A stretch of DNA of 64,000 nt from Combretum micranthum (Eukaryota; Streptophyta; Magnoliopsida; Myrtales; Combretaceae), in contig JAMXBD010003394.1 in the NCBI GenBank assembly GCA_024138025.1, forward strand, positions 1 through 64,000. Reading direction: 5' to 3'. Positions within the stretch are counted from its first letter, which is position 1. Every line of letters begins with the position of its first letter. Positions 24,851-35,800 of the stretch are shown here, piece by piece. Position numbers and translations under genes: made by a program. The notes under the pieces are model-generated. The model did not search any database. It had not been told where the DNA came from and worked only from the letters and a program-made list of their open reading frames with translations.

Positions 24851-26426
24851 TTAGTCTATATTGTTTAACTTCTGCAGGATTTCACAAATTGCTTCTATTT
24901 GTGGGTGACTTTTCTCTCCTGCTATAAATTCACACACAACCCCATTTATCTCAATTGAACTACAACCTGGTGCTTTCTCCACTCCTCTCTTTTTCATCGT
25001 CTTCCTTATCCTCCTAACATCATTCTGCTTCCCTGCAGCTGCATAGAAGTTTGAGAGCAGAATATAGGCCCCACTATGATATTCAAGCTGCACCAGTCTC
25101 TCTGCTGCTACTTCAGCCAACTGAGCATGCCCACACTTGCAGGAAGCAGTTAAAAGTGCTCTCCAAGCCACTGCTTGTTCAAAACAATTCTTACCATTTT
25201 CCATTTCCAGAAGGATTTCCTTGGCTTCTTCAATGAGTCCAGCTTGGCTTAGCAGGTCAACTAGAGAACCATAATGTTCGCTTTTCAGCTTGATACCATG
25301 CATAGTTTGCATTCTATGCAACATGCTTAGACCTTCATGCATCATACCCGAATGACTGCATGCAGCAAAAACAGCAATGAATGTGATGTCTCGGGTTGAA
25401 TCCATCCTTTTCCATCTCCAGAACAACTTAAGAGCATCCTCTCCTTCTCCATTCAGAGCAAATCCTGAAATCATAGCATTCCAGCACACAGTATCTCTTT
25501 CCCTCATCCCATAAAAATTCTCTTGGCCAAGTTCAAACACCCACATTTTGCATACATATCAATAAGTCCAGTACAAAGCCGAACAGTCTTTGGTAATCCA
25601 CACTGATCCAGATACCTATGTATCCAAATCCCAACGTCCAAAGCTCCTAGATGAGCAGAAGCACATAGCAAACTAACCAAAATTCCCTCATCAGGCTCTA
25701 CCACTGGACTGCATTATTTGAAACAAATAAAGTCCTTCTTTGAAACAACTATTCTGTATATAACCCGAAATCATTGAACCCATATCCCTCTATCCTTCAC
25801 CGGCACCGAATCAAACAAACCTCGCAGAGTCAACATCCCAGCCTTCGCATACCCAGAAATCATGACAGTCCATGAAACAAAACACCGTTCAGGAATTTTA
25901 TCAAACACTCGGCGTGCTGACACCATATCATCAAACCCACTGTACATAGCAAGCAACTATTACCCAAAGATATCCAACCCAAGACCCAATTTTAAGCAAT
26001 GCCCATGAAATGATTTCCCAAATAAACATTCTTTAGCTTAGCACAAGTCTGAAGTACATAAGGGAAGGTGTAATTGGTCGGCCACATGGCATTAAGTAAC
26101 ATGTTAGTGTACATTTTAATGGTATTTATGAAGTCTTGATGGAGAAACAAGGTTTTAATTATGGTGTTGCAGATACAAATAGTGGGGTTTTGAATGTTTT
26201 GAAAGAGATTCAATGCATAAGCAAGGCTTCCTCGATTCGGGTTCGAACAGAAAGCTAAAAGTCTGCTTAAGATATAGTTATCGTGACCATGACCAAATGT
26301 GATTAATAGTCCATGAACTTGTCGTAATTGTTTCATGTTTGTGCATTTTTGGAGGCGGATGAGGGGAAGGCATTTCCTGCCTCTACTCGACATAGGTAGC
26401 TCTGACATTGAGGCTGAATTGAGCAA
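24851..26426 (-). pseudogene. PLS-class PPR protein pseudogene (E/E+ type), frameshifted
   Basis: Intact members of this family bind organellar RNA and act in editing or processing in plastids or mitochondria. Reading frames continue one another through at least four shifts: about 26005 (after LGNHF), about 25775 (DRGIW to GSMISGY), about 25706 (IMQSSG to VEPDEG), and about 25530 (NLAKRIF to YGMRERD), with two stop codons near 25965. Recognisable repeat sequence includes WTVMISGYAKAG, LIDMYAKCGCLNLAKRIF, CWNAMISGFALNGEGEDALKLF, and the E motif region VAWRALLTASCKCGHAQLAEVAAERL, then PGCSSIEINGVVCEFIAGE near the end. The stop at 24851 lies after the E+ region; no DYW tail follows. If restored it would be about 530 residues, normal for the class. 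Sequencing error could explain one shift but not all. Confidence 0.85.
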
Positions 26427-26502
26427 GTTGTGTTAAGCAAAGGGGCGGAGCGATAAATACAGAACACGGACATTAGAGATTTTGGAAAGATAAAAACAAG
26501 AA

Positions 26503-26575
26503 GCCTCGTAGCTCAGTTGGTTAGAGCACCCGTTTAGTAAGCGGGAGGTCTTGAGTTCGACTCTCAACGAGAGCA
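26503..26575 (+). tRNA. trnT-AGU: tRNA-Thr (anticodon AGT), acceptor stem imperfect
   Basis: A clear cloverleaf can be drawn. D arm GCTC..GAGC; anticodon stem CCCGT/GCGGG with loop TTAGTAA, anticodon AGT at 26536-26538; T arm TTGAG-TTCGACT-CTCAA. Both internal promoter boxes (A box TAGCTCAGTTGGT, B box GTTCGACTC) are intact. No intron and no encoded CCA. The 3' acceptor strand is CGAGAGC, which needs GCTCTCG on the 5' side, but the gene has GCCTCG, one base short, leaving a bulged A. A TTTT tract follows at about 26607. It may be functional or a recent pseudogene. Confidence 0.85.
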
Positions 26576-26595
26576 GTCTCAGCTACTTGTGATTT

Positions 26596-26818
26596 GGGTC
26601 TGTTTGTTTTGGCTTTTTTCCGCAGATACAGACACTTTTTCAAACTTTTTTAATAAATTATTTATCAAGAAATAGATAGATAAAAAAAAGTTGACAGTTC
26701 TCATCAAAAGATCAAATGAACAAATAGATAAAATTTAGATGCAAATAAATATATTTTACACATATCATTTTAAAAAAGATACAGATACAGATGAAAAACA
26801 GACAATCCAAACAGACCC
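26596..26818. repeat. MITE with GGGTCTGTTTG / CAAACAGACCC termini
   Basis: Perfect-match 11-base style termini GGGTCTGTTTG and (C)AAACAGACCC bracket 223 AT-rich bases. The subterminal ATACAGACA / GATACAGAT also pair. It belongs to the same family as 21507-21694 and starts 20 bases after the tRNA gene. No exact 8-bp target duplication was found. Confidence 0.6.
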
Positions 26819-26834
26819 TTGTTTTCCTTTTTCT

Positions 26835-26987
26835 CCCATCTGTTTCTCTTCCTTGTTCAGCAGCTGCAATCCATTTCCAACAGAATCCGAACAAACAGCA
26901 GTGATTCGTTTTCTTTTTTCTTCCATTCTTGTTTCTCTTCTTGTTCAGCAGCTGCCATCCATTTCCAACAGAATCCGAACAAACGGC
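26835..26987. repeat. Two tandem copies, period ~88 bases
   Basis: TTGTTCAGCAGCTGC at 26853 recurs at 26941, each followed by ATCCATTTCCAACAGAATCC and GAACAAAC. The copies differ at a few bases. Two overlapping open frames cross it but have no recognisable family. Confidence 0.65.
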
Positions 26988-27142
26988 ATTATAAGCTATA
27001 TCCTATGCATCAGGGTAACACAAAAACACAGCCGAATATTATCAAATCAGACAAAAGTGCTTCTCAGGTCATCCTTTACGAGCAAGAAAATTTGCTTCGC
27101 ACGAAAGGATAATTACCAGCATCTTCAATTTCTTCAGCCTAT

Positions 27143-27849
27143 TGTTGGACAAGGCGGATAACTGATAAATAAAAATGAGCAAAGCAAGTAAAATAAAATA
27201 AATGGCATCAAAAAAATTTAATGTGGTTCATCCTTTATATAGACTACATCCACGTGACCAACTCCAAAAATTTCTACCACTATACAAATAGTAGGGTTAC
27301 AAAAGAGAAACTTCTCTAGAATAATATTCTAGAGGCACAATACAAATATATGAAATAAATCTAAAATAGTGGTACTCAAATATTTCTCAAACATCCCAAA
27401 ATAATCCTCACTATTTTATCACTCCTCAAAATTCTCTCTTTGTTTCACGCACACACTTATGTTCCTCTATGAAATACTATGTGTTGCTCGTGTTGAAAGA
27501 TGCACTTATAAATACAAGGACGTGATGTCCTTTTATAGGCATGCAATGGTGATTAAATTTGCCAAGCGGTAGAGGAAGCAGAAATGGACACAAGGTTGAC
27601 AACTAAAAGGAAGTTAGCTCGAGGCGGTGAGAAAAATTGAAACCAAGGACAACAACAACTTTGACTATTTCCAATGCATTTATTGGTTGTAAAAGTTGTC
27701 ATCCCAGCACACATTAATTGTCATGTGCTGGAGGTTTCAAGGAGAAAACATCCAGCAAATTTTGCCATTTCATTGCCAATTTTACATGCTGACTTCCTCT
27801 TCTTTTTTTTAAATAATAATATAATACTCCATGTAAGAGGGATCCATCA
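27143..27849 (-). repeat. 3' LTR of copia element 1
   Basis: On the minus strand it begins TGATGGATCCCTCTTACATG and ends with a GTCCAACA terminus, giving TG..CA. It pairs with 30303-31010. Confidence 0.92.
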
Positions 27850-27853
27850 ATTA

Positions 27854-27868
27854 ATTCTCCCCCTCTCG
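27854..27868 (-). promoter_or_regulatory. Polypurine tract of copia element 1
   Basis: The minus strand reads GAGAGGGGGAGAATTAA immediately before the 3' LTR, the expected primer site for plus-strand DNA synthesis. Confidence 0.8.
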
Positions 27869-27953
27869 ATTACATGGAGGATTCCACCAATGCTGCTACT
27901 AATCGATGGTATTCAAATTTGCCCCTTGGAAGAATCTTTGTCAACATATTTGA

Positions 27954-29425
27954 TCAATTTTCATTAGTGTGGATCTTTTCAAGTTGTAGTGGCTTCTTAT
28001 CCAGTATATCTCTGATCCAATGGTATCTAATATCAATATGTTTTGATTTGGAATGAAAGGAGGAATTCTTCCTAAGGTGAATTGCACTCTGACTATCACA
28101 AAATAGCTCATACTTTTCCTGGTGGAAACTAAGTTCATTTAAGAACCTTTTCATCCATATCAACTCTTTACAAGCTTCAGTTGTTGCAATAAACTCTGCT
28201 TCAGTTGCTGAAAGTGCAACATAGTTCTGTAATCTTGATTGCCATGACACAGCTCCCCCTGCAAATGAAATCAAGTATCCTGATGTAGACTTTCTAGAGT
28301 CAACATCGCCAGCCAAATCTGCATCTTTGTAGCCAACCAACACAGGTCTTTCATCTCCAAAACACAAGCACATTTTGGAGGTACCATGTAGATATCTAAA
28401 TATCCATTTCACTACAGCCCAGTGTTCCTTTCCAGGATTTGAAAGGAATCGGCTCGCTACTCCAACTGAGTGAGCAATATTTGACCGTGTACATACCATG
28501 GCATACATCAAACTTCTAACTGCTGAAGCATATGGAACCCTGTCCATCACCTCCTTCTCTTTCTTAGTAGAAGGGCACTGCTTGGAACTTAATCTAAAGT
28601 GATTAGCAAGAGGGCAACTAACCGCTTTAGCTTTATCCATATTAAACCTTTGAAGTACTTTCTCAATATATTTCTCTTGTGACAACCAAAGTTTCTTGGC
28701 AACCCTATCTCTAGTTATCTTCATGCCAAGAATATGTCTTGATGGCCCCAAGTCTTTCATAGCAAAAGACTTACTCAATTGCTTCTTCAAGCTGTTAATC
28801 CTGGAAATATTCTGTCCAACAATCAACATATCATCCGCATAGAGCAATAAAATAATGAAATCATCATCAGAGAACTTTTGTACGAACACACAGTGATCTA
28901 AAGTAGTCTTCTTGTAGCCTTGCTCCCCCATAACCGACTCAAACTTCTTATACCACTATCTTGATGCCTGTTTCAAGCCATACAAGCTTTTCTTCAATTT
29001 ACAAACATAATCCTCTTTTCCTTTTACCACAAAACCCTCTAGCTACTCCATGTATATTTCTTCCTCCAAATCACCATGAAGGAAGGCAGTTTTCACATCC
29101 ATCTGCTCAATCTCAAAGTCGAGACTTGCTGCTAACGCTAGCACTGTTCAAATGGATGTCATTTTCACTACCGGTGAAAATATCTCATCAAAGTCAATCC
29201 CTTTCCTTTGGCTAAATCCTTTAACAACTAATCTGACTTTGAGTCGTGGTTAAGAACTGTGTTCATCATGCTTTATCTTCAACACCCACTTGTTTTTCAA
29301 AGCCCTCTTACATTTTGGTAACTTCACCAGCTCAAAAGTTTCATTCTCATGTAAGGATCTCATCTCATCTTGCATGGCCTTAATCCACTTGTTTTTGTGT
29401 TCATCATCCATTACTTCTGTTCTTT
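27954..29425 (-). pseudogene. Copia pol remnant: reverse transcriptase and RNase H
   Basis: The open stretch 27954-28931 (325 codons) has the RT active site LLLYADDMLIVG, then the RNase H region with DADLAGD, STSGYLISFAGGAVSW, ATEAEFIA and DSQSAIHL, followed by KHIDIRYHWIRDI. Upstream to 29425 the N-terminal RT reads in pieces: a MDDEHKNKW start, LKNKWV, QMDVKTAFLHGDL, and SLYGLKQASR followed by a stop before WYKKFE. Frames are broken there, so no functional enzyme is made. Nothing matching protease or integrase is found between this and gag. Confidence 0.88.
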
Positions 29426-30181
29426 GCCTTTATTCTTCTTTTGATCCTGCTTGAACTTTTGGCAAAACTTCTTTATATTACCCTTTTTCTTACAGTGATG
29501 GCATTGAACATTGGCATATTTATTTGACTTTCCTCTACTCCTGTCCTTTGATCTTGGACCTCTAGATTGACTCCTCCCCCTAGATTTTGCTACTTCCTTT
29601 GATGAAGAAGACCCTTGTGTTCTACGTCTCATTTCTTCATTTAAGACTCCACTTTTGACAAATTCCATATTTACTACGCCGTTTGGTGCAGAATTTGTAA
29701 GTGAAATCTTTAACGTCTCCCAGGACTCTGGTAAAAAGGTTAGAATTAAAAGTGCGAGTACTTCATTATCAAAATTTATGCCCATTCTTGACAATTGCTC
29801 TACAATTCCTTGAATATCATTCAAATGATCTGCCATTGATGTACCTTCCCGATACTTCATCTGGAGTAGCCTTGTCAAATAAAACAATTTGTTGTTGCCA
29901 ATTTTAGAGGCATACAGCTCCTCTAACGTATTCCATAAAGTCCTTGCATGAGTCTCATTACAAATGTGATTATACACATTGTCTTCGACAAACTGTCGAA
30001 TAAATCCACATGCTTGCTCATGCTCAAACTTCCATTCCTCGTCTGTCTTGTCCTCGGGTATAGTAGTACCAAACACCGGCAAATGCATCTTTGTCGCGAA
30101 CAAGAGGTCCTTCATCTTTCTTCTCCATATGTGATAATTTATGCCATTTAAATTGATCATTTTGCTCGTCCTCGCCTCCAT
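29411..30181 (-). pseudogene. Copia gag, open 256-codon frame
   Basis: The start follows the primer-binding site and leader by about 105 bases. The N-terminus MINLNGINYHIWRRKMKDLL and the core LFYLTRLLQMKYREGTSMADHL are typical of Tnt1-like capsid precursor (UBN2 family). A basic SRGRSQSRGPRSKDRSRGK region leads to a zinc knuckle at the C-terminus. The knuckle reads CHHCKKKGNIKKFC, so the histidine of CX2CX4HX4C is asparagine, which should weaken nucleic-acid binding. The frame runs to a stop just before the RT homology at the deletion junction. The frame itself is intact, but the element is defective. Confidence 0.85.
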
Positions 30182-30287
30182 GATTCAACTGAATGAATAA
30201 TAATTTACCTTATTTTATAATGTGGAGGATCCATAATTTAGTGGCAACCACAGAGCATACAATAAGTAGATATATTCACTCGAATAT

Positions 30288-30300
30288 GGCTTTGATACCA
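30288..30300 (-). promoter_or_regulatory. Primer-binding site of copia element 1
   Basis: The minus strand reads TGGTATCAAAGCC two bases inside the 5' LTR, complementary to the 3' end of plant initiator tRNA-Met with one change from TGGTATCAGAGC. Confidence 0.85.
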
Positions 30301-30302
30301 GT

Positions 30303-31010
30303 TGTTGGACGAGGCGGATAACTGGTAATTAAAAATACGAGCAAAGCAAGTAAAATAAAATAAATGGCACCAGAAAAATTTAACGTGGTTCACCCTTTGT
30401 ATAAGCTACGTCCACGGGACCAACTCTGAAAATTTCTTCCACTATACAAATAGTAGGGTTACAAAAGAGAGACTTCTCTAGAATAATATTCTAGAGGCAC
30501 AATACAAATATATGAGATAAATCTAAAATAGTGGCACTCAAGTGTTTCCTCCATACCCCAAAATAATCCTCACTATTTTATCATTCCCCAAAATTCTCTC
30601 TTTGCTTCACGCACACACTTATATTCATCTATGAAATACTATGTGTTGCTCTTGTTGAAAGATGCACTTATAAATACAAGGACGTGATGTCCTTTTATAG
30701 GCAAGCAATGGCAATTAAATTTGCCAAGCGGTGGAGGAAGCAGAAATGGACACAAAGTTGACAACTAAAAGGATGTTAGCTCGAGGCGGTGAGAAAAATT
30801 GAAACCAAAGACAACAACAACTTTGACTTTTTCCAATGCATTTATCGACTATAAAAGTTGTCATCCCAGCAGACATTAATTGTCATGTGCTGGAGGTTTC
30901 AAGGAGAAAACATCCAGCAAATTTTGCCATTTCATTGCCAGTTTTACATGCCGACTTCCTCTTCCTTTTTTTTAAATAATAATAATACTCCATGTAAGAG
31001 GGATCCATCA
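30303..31010 (-). repeat. 5' LTR of copia element 1
   Basis: It is the partner of 27143-27849 and has the same TG..CA termini. It is followed on the right by the target duplication CCTAT. Confidence 0.92.
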
Positions 31011-31155
31011 CCTATCCCCACATAACACGGCAACATTAGAAATTGAGTTAGTTTTTTGGTTTTCTGCTGCAAGGTTCTATATTGCATTCATATAATCATA
31101 CTCTACATAACTTTTTGACAGGCTTTACTCTTCGAAAAATAGACGGGTCCTACTA

Positions 31156-31267
31156 CCTAAATTTGGCTACACGAGGGTGTGCCAAATAAGAGTATGAAAC
31201 TCATACCGTATATGGTTTTATAATTTTATTTGGTACACTTTCAATAGACGATGTAGTCAAATTTGGG
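31156..31267. repeat. Imperfect hairpin, ~110 bases (small foldback repeat)
   Basis: CCTAAATTTGGCTAC (31156) pairs with GTAGTCAAATTTGGG (31253), and GTGTGCCAAATAA (31177) pairs with TTATTTGGTACAC (31226). The loop is about 36 bases. It is noncoding and possibly a MITE. Confidence 0.55.
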
Positions 31268-31619
31268 TGTTCCTTTCCTATTTTTCTATTTATATCAAGA
31301 CTTCATAAAAACCTCTATAATTTAGCTTCTATTATACAATATACAATATACATACATCTGCGGTATGCGATTGCCTTTTTGTATATATGTATATATTATT
31401 ATTATAATGACTTATATGTTAGTTAGACATTGTAAGTTGCTAATAGAGTTACTTAGGGAAAAAAAAGTGTAGTACTTTTATATATCTTTATGGTTTATTA
31501 ATATAATATGAGTTTTCATGCTTTTTTTTTAATGTCATATTCATTTAACCCAATTGTATTATTTCAATACCATGCTAATACTAAAAAGGAAGAGCTAAAT
31601 ATCAAAATGCTTTGAATAT

Positions 31620-32897
31620 TCCTCCTGATTTTCAGATATAGAAGGTTTGCGATTTCATCAATGGTGAAGGAAATTGGAACTGGCAACTCTTACAACAATT
31701 CTTTGATGCTTCGATATTGTTGTTAATAGTGGGTGTTTGTCTAGCAAAACCTTTGGGTCTTGATGTTCCCTTTTATGGGCCTTCACTTGTAGTTTTTCTT
31801 TAGTCCCTTCCGCTTATAAATGTAGTGCGAATTGAAGTCCTAAAGATGATAGGTGGACAATTGCTTGGAAGTGGGAAGGCTCAGAAAGGGTACTGTATTT
31901 CCTTTGGTTAATACTTCATGATGCTCTATTTATTGGAGAAGAGATAGAAGGTACCAAACAAAGAAAGTGGCTATCAGATCTGTAGGAGAGAGCTAGAGAA
32001 TATTAACCACATGCTAAGAATATGTGATAAAGCAATTGCACTCTGATGGCAGCTTATTTCTCTAGGTCAGCTTCATAACATTTTTCATTCTCCTTTTGAT
32101 GATTGTTGTAGGAGTAACCTTCTAAAGGAAGAAGCTTTTAAAAGTTATACTTGGAGTTTATTCTTTGGTATAGCCTACTAGACCTTATGGTCATGGAGAA
32201 ATAAAAATCTGTTTGAGGGATAGGATATTACTACTCAGTCCGTATTGTGCATTATTCATGCCAAAATAAGAGATGCTTTTTTCATCGAGATTAAGATATA
32301 AAAAGTTCAAGGGAAAATTTCTCAAAGTACTAATTGCCTTATTAGTTGGAATACCCCTCCTGCATAATTTGTTAAGGTCAATACGGATGGACAGCCAAGT
32401 CCAGGTTTTCATAATCTACTGATGGTGGGTTAATTTAAGATTTTCAAGGAAGGTAGGTGGCTAGATTTATGATGAATCTTAGTTCTTACTCTTCAATAAC
32501 TATAGAGCTTTGGAGGAGCATTAAAGGTTTATCTCTTTCTTGGAAATGTGGTTATCTTAAGATAATTTTAGAGATGGATAACTAGACTGGTAGACTGGTT
32601 GAACAAACAAGAAATAAATAATTTGAGACTTCATAATATATTTCAACCAATTAAAGAATTACTTCAAAGGGATTAGCTGGTTCAAGTTTAATGTATGTAT
32701 AGAGAAGGAACCGGGCAACAGATGTTTTGGCAAATTTGGCTCTATCTCAACCAATTGGCAACCATGCTCTTTTCAATATGCCCAATTCTCTTAAGAGTAT
32801 CGATATGCGAAACATCATTGGTGCAGCTTTCAAGTGTGCATATTTTATGTAATTTCAAACATTGTTTTGACCCTTTTTTATTAAAGAAAAAAAAGGA
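31620..32897 (+). pseudogene. 3' end of a LINE (L1-type): zf-RVT and RNase H remnants
   Basis: Broken plus-strand frames read in the order expected for the end of a plant LINE ORF2: INGEGNWNWQLL and a KPLGLDVP phrase (31650-31770); WKWEGSERVLYFLWLILHD (31868-31930); ENINHMLRICDKA (31998-32035), the cysteine/histidine-containing zf-RVT region; FGIAY, then LWSWRNKN (32165-32215); KVNTDG, the first RNase H aspartate motif (32374-32392); and YREGTGQQ, equivalent to the usual YREGNRAAD motif (32697-32720). Stops and shifts separate these. The 3' end has TTTTTTATTAAAGAAAAAAAAGG-like A-rich sequence at about 32874. The upstream RT and endonuclease are absent, as in 5'-truncated LINE copies. Confidence 0.75.
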
Positions 32898-35800
32898 AGA
32901 GCTAAAAGAAAATATTATGCAATGCTTTAAAATTATTTTGGTCTAATCACAATTTATATAGGTGAAAAAGAACAATAACACGTGCATACAAACTGAAAAA
33001 AGCATAAATCTGTGTTAACTTCAAGTTACGGGATATATGCTTCTTAGGTCTAGTACAACCCAGTTTAGGCTTGGCCGATCCATTAGATCCAACTTCAACC
33101 CATTCTAACTCATCTTAAGCCCCCAAGAACAAAAGTCTTCCCTTTTACTTGGCAAGTCAAGCTTTTGAGTTAGGCACTTAAGGATGCTAAGTCATATCAT
33201 TTAACGCACACTCTATAACTACCATCCTCTTTCTCAAGGAAAATGGTTGGACGTAATTTTGTAAATTAATTTCCCTCGACATCCATAACCACAAAGAGTT
33301 TACCTCCTATGATATATTTTCACCATGCTCATGAGAACAAATATGCACATTAATAATTTTGATACCCTATTATTTTCAACCTGATAACCTGAATAAACAC
33401 TGACTTGAGCATTAGAATGGGTACATAGGATAATCCCCTAGTGCATCCTTGACTATATTTTGTTTTGCAGGCCTTACTTCACAAATCTACGATCAAGCCC
33501 AATTATTAAAGAAGCCTATTAACTGATAGCATTTGGTTTTATATGTGGGAAATGACTTCTAAAGTTTTTTTTATTCATTTTTCTTTTTAGACACTTTGGT
33601 TTTACACTTCAGATATTCATCATCCTTAATACTACCAAGATTTAAGGGCAAGAAAGTTACCTAAAAGTCTGCTTCCCATAATCCAACCGACTCAACCTTG
33701 ACCCTAGAAACCCCTAAAAGCCTGTAGGCTATAATGTAGGCCCCAATATTTTTTCTGCTTTTGACTCTTTATAAAAGCATCGATGCTTGAACCATTTAGA
33801 GAATATTTACATTACATTTATGAAGCAAAATGTAAAGTTAATAAATCCTAATCGCCAGATGGAAAACACCAATAAGATTTAGAACTGGGGGCTAATGCCC
33901 TCTAGCACTAAAGAGGTGGTGGAGAAAGCTAATCATCCCATTCTTAAGCAACGACATCCTAACTAAATGTTTTGATGCAACATTATAGTGGTGATATGGA
34001 TTAGAGAATCCATGTAATTGGCAGATCTAGGGCTTTCAACTACGAATTAGGATCTATAGTATGTTTTGGGTTTTATGATTTATAAAACAGAAAAATTAAA
34101 AGATATAAATGATCAATCCTTGGATATGAAGCATCAAAGATAAAATTGACATAGTTGTTCTAATCAATTGATATTACACACGATGACAAGAAACAATAGG
34201 GAACGATCTTGAATAGAAAGCTCAATCTTGTTCAAGTAGGTAAGTTGTCACAAAAGACATTACAAAGTTTACCAAAGGTAAAACAAGTAAAAAAGCTATT
34301 GATCATTTCACTAATAAGCCCTTATGTACTCCCACAAGTTAAGCAATGACAAAAATGGAAAAGTACAAGACAAACAAATAAAATAGGAAACAAAAGTTTC
34401 AAACTGCATAAAAATAGGGATGAAGATCACCCTATTGATTACGACTGTAATACAAGCCATGATCCCCTCAAACCAGATTTCTTCTCCATCTTTCAAGCAA
34501 CTATGGGTGTGATAATGGAGATAACGGTCAGCATCACGAGCGTGACCATGCCCGTTATCTCCTCACGTCCTTGATTCATATGATGATCAGGTGCTCATAG
34601 CCTCTAATACGGTCATATTCTCAATTGCAGCCTAGATTAGGGGTGTGATAGAGACCATGATCTCCTCTAATACGTAATATTTAAGTTCAAATTTAACTAC
34701 AGACATGATCACGGATGTCTCCACCATGGTCTAGATTACGGGTATGATAGCAAGAGTGATCTCCTTTGATGATGATTTTTCAATACTTAAACACATCAAA
34801 TCAGATCTCACTCCAAAGTGCATCATATATTCTCTAAGAAAGCCCAACTCATTATCATTTAGATCATTTGTAAGGATTCTTTGAATCAAGTTCATCAACC
34901 CCTTAGCTTTAGCTTGGGTTATTGGCCAAAGTGACCCATGATTCCTATCAAGTGGTCATTCTCAAGCTTGAGCTCATTTTAAAGTGTAGGCTAACCTTGT
35001 AGTTTCTTGTACTCGAGATAAATTAAGGGCTAAGAACCCTATGCTGGCACCAATAGCTTCTCAAACGTATGTTAACAATTTGACTCCTATTGAACTTTTA
35101 TGCATTAAGGGAAACATTTTAAAGATTTGATGCTTAAGGAGATGGAGAAGGAATCTAAGAGGGTGTCAGAGATTAAGAAGAGCAAAAGGAGTATCTATAC
35201 TCTAAAAACATCCCTAGTGATAATTAAGATCCCATTAGCACGGTTAATCATTGGAAAGCCCTTCCTTATAAGCATGAAGTTACCTAAAGAAAAATGCAAG
35301 TTGATATGACATGGGGGGATTAAGAAAGTCAATGTTAGAATCATTAATATGTATCCACTTGCTATTATAATTATTTTAATCTTATATATATATATACATA
35401 TATAATTTTCGTTAATGAATTCACTAATATTTTCTTGAACTTTACAAGTATAAAAAATTCATTCAAGAATAACTAAAAACATTTAATATATTTCATGAGA
35501 GATATATATTACTTGAAAATTAATTATTAATTAAAAAATATAGTTAATATATGAAATCTCAAATTATATAATTAGTGTTACTTGGTTATAATTTATGCAG
35601 TAAAGTCATTATAATGTAGAGTAAAACTACATCTATGATATTTAAACCCATGACCTCATTGATATAAAGTTATATACTCAACCAGTAGGATATAGTCATT
35701 TTCATGCCATTGTGTACTTTTTATAATAGACAAATAATATATTTTTTTAAAAAATGCAAAAAATGATTTTTTTTTTCCGGGTCTGATGGGCTTGGGCCCC

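Larger units (their letters stand above)
27143..31010 (-). mobile_element. Ty1/copia retrotransposon (Tork/Tnt1-like), internally deleted
   Basis: It has two LTRs of about 707 bases, flanked by an exact 5-bp target duplication, CCTAT (27138-27142 and 31011-31015). A primer-binding site complementary to initiator tRNA-Met lies just inside the 5' LTR and a purine tract just inside the 3' LTR. The internal 2.45 kb holds gag directly followed by the reverse transcriptase and RNase H part of pol. Protease, the GAG-pre-integrase zinc finger and the integrase core are absent, where a full copia element would be near 5 kb. It is therefore non-autonomous. The LTRs differ at several percent of positions by eye, so the insertion is not recent. 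Lineage is inferred from the gag N-terminus. Confidence 0.92.
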
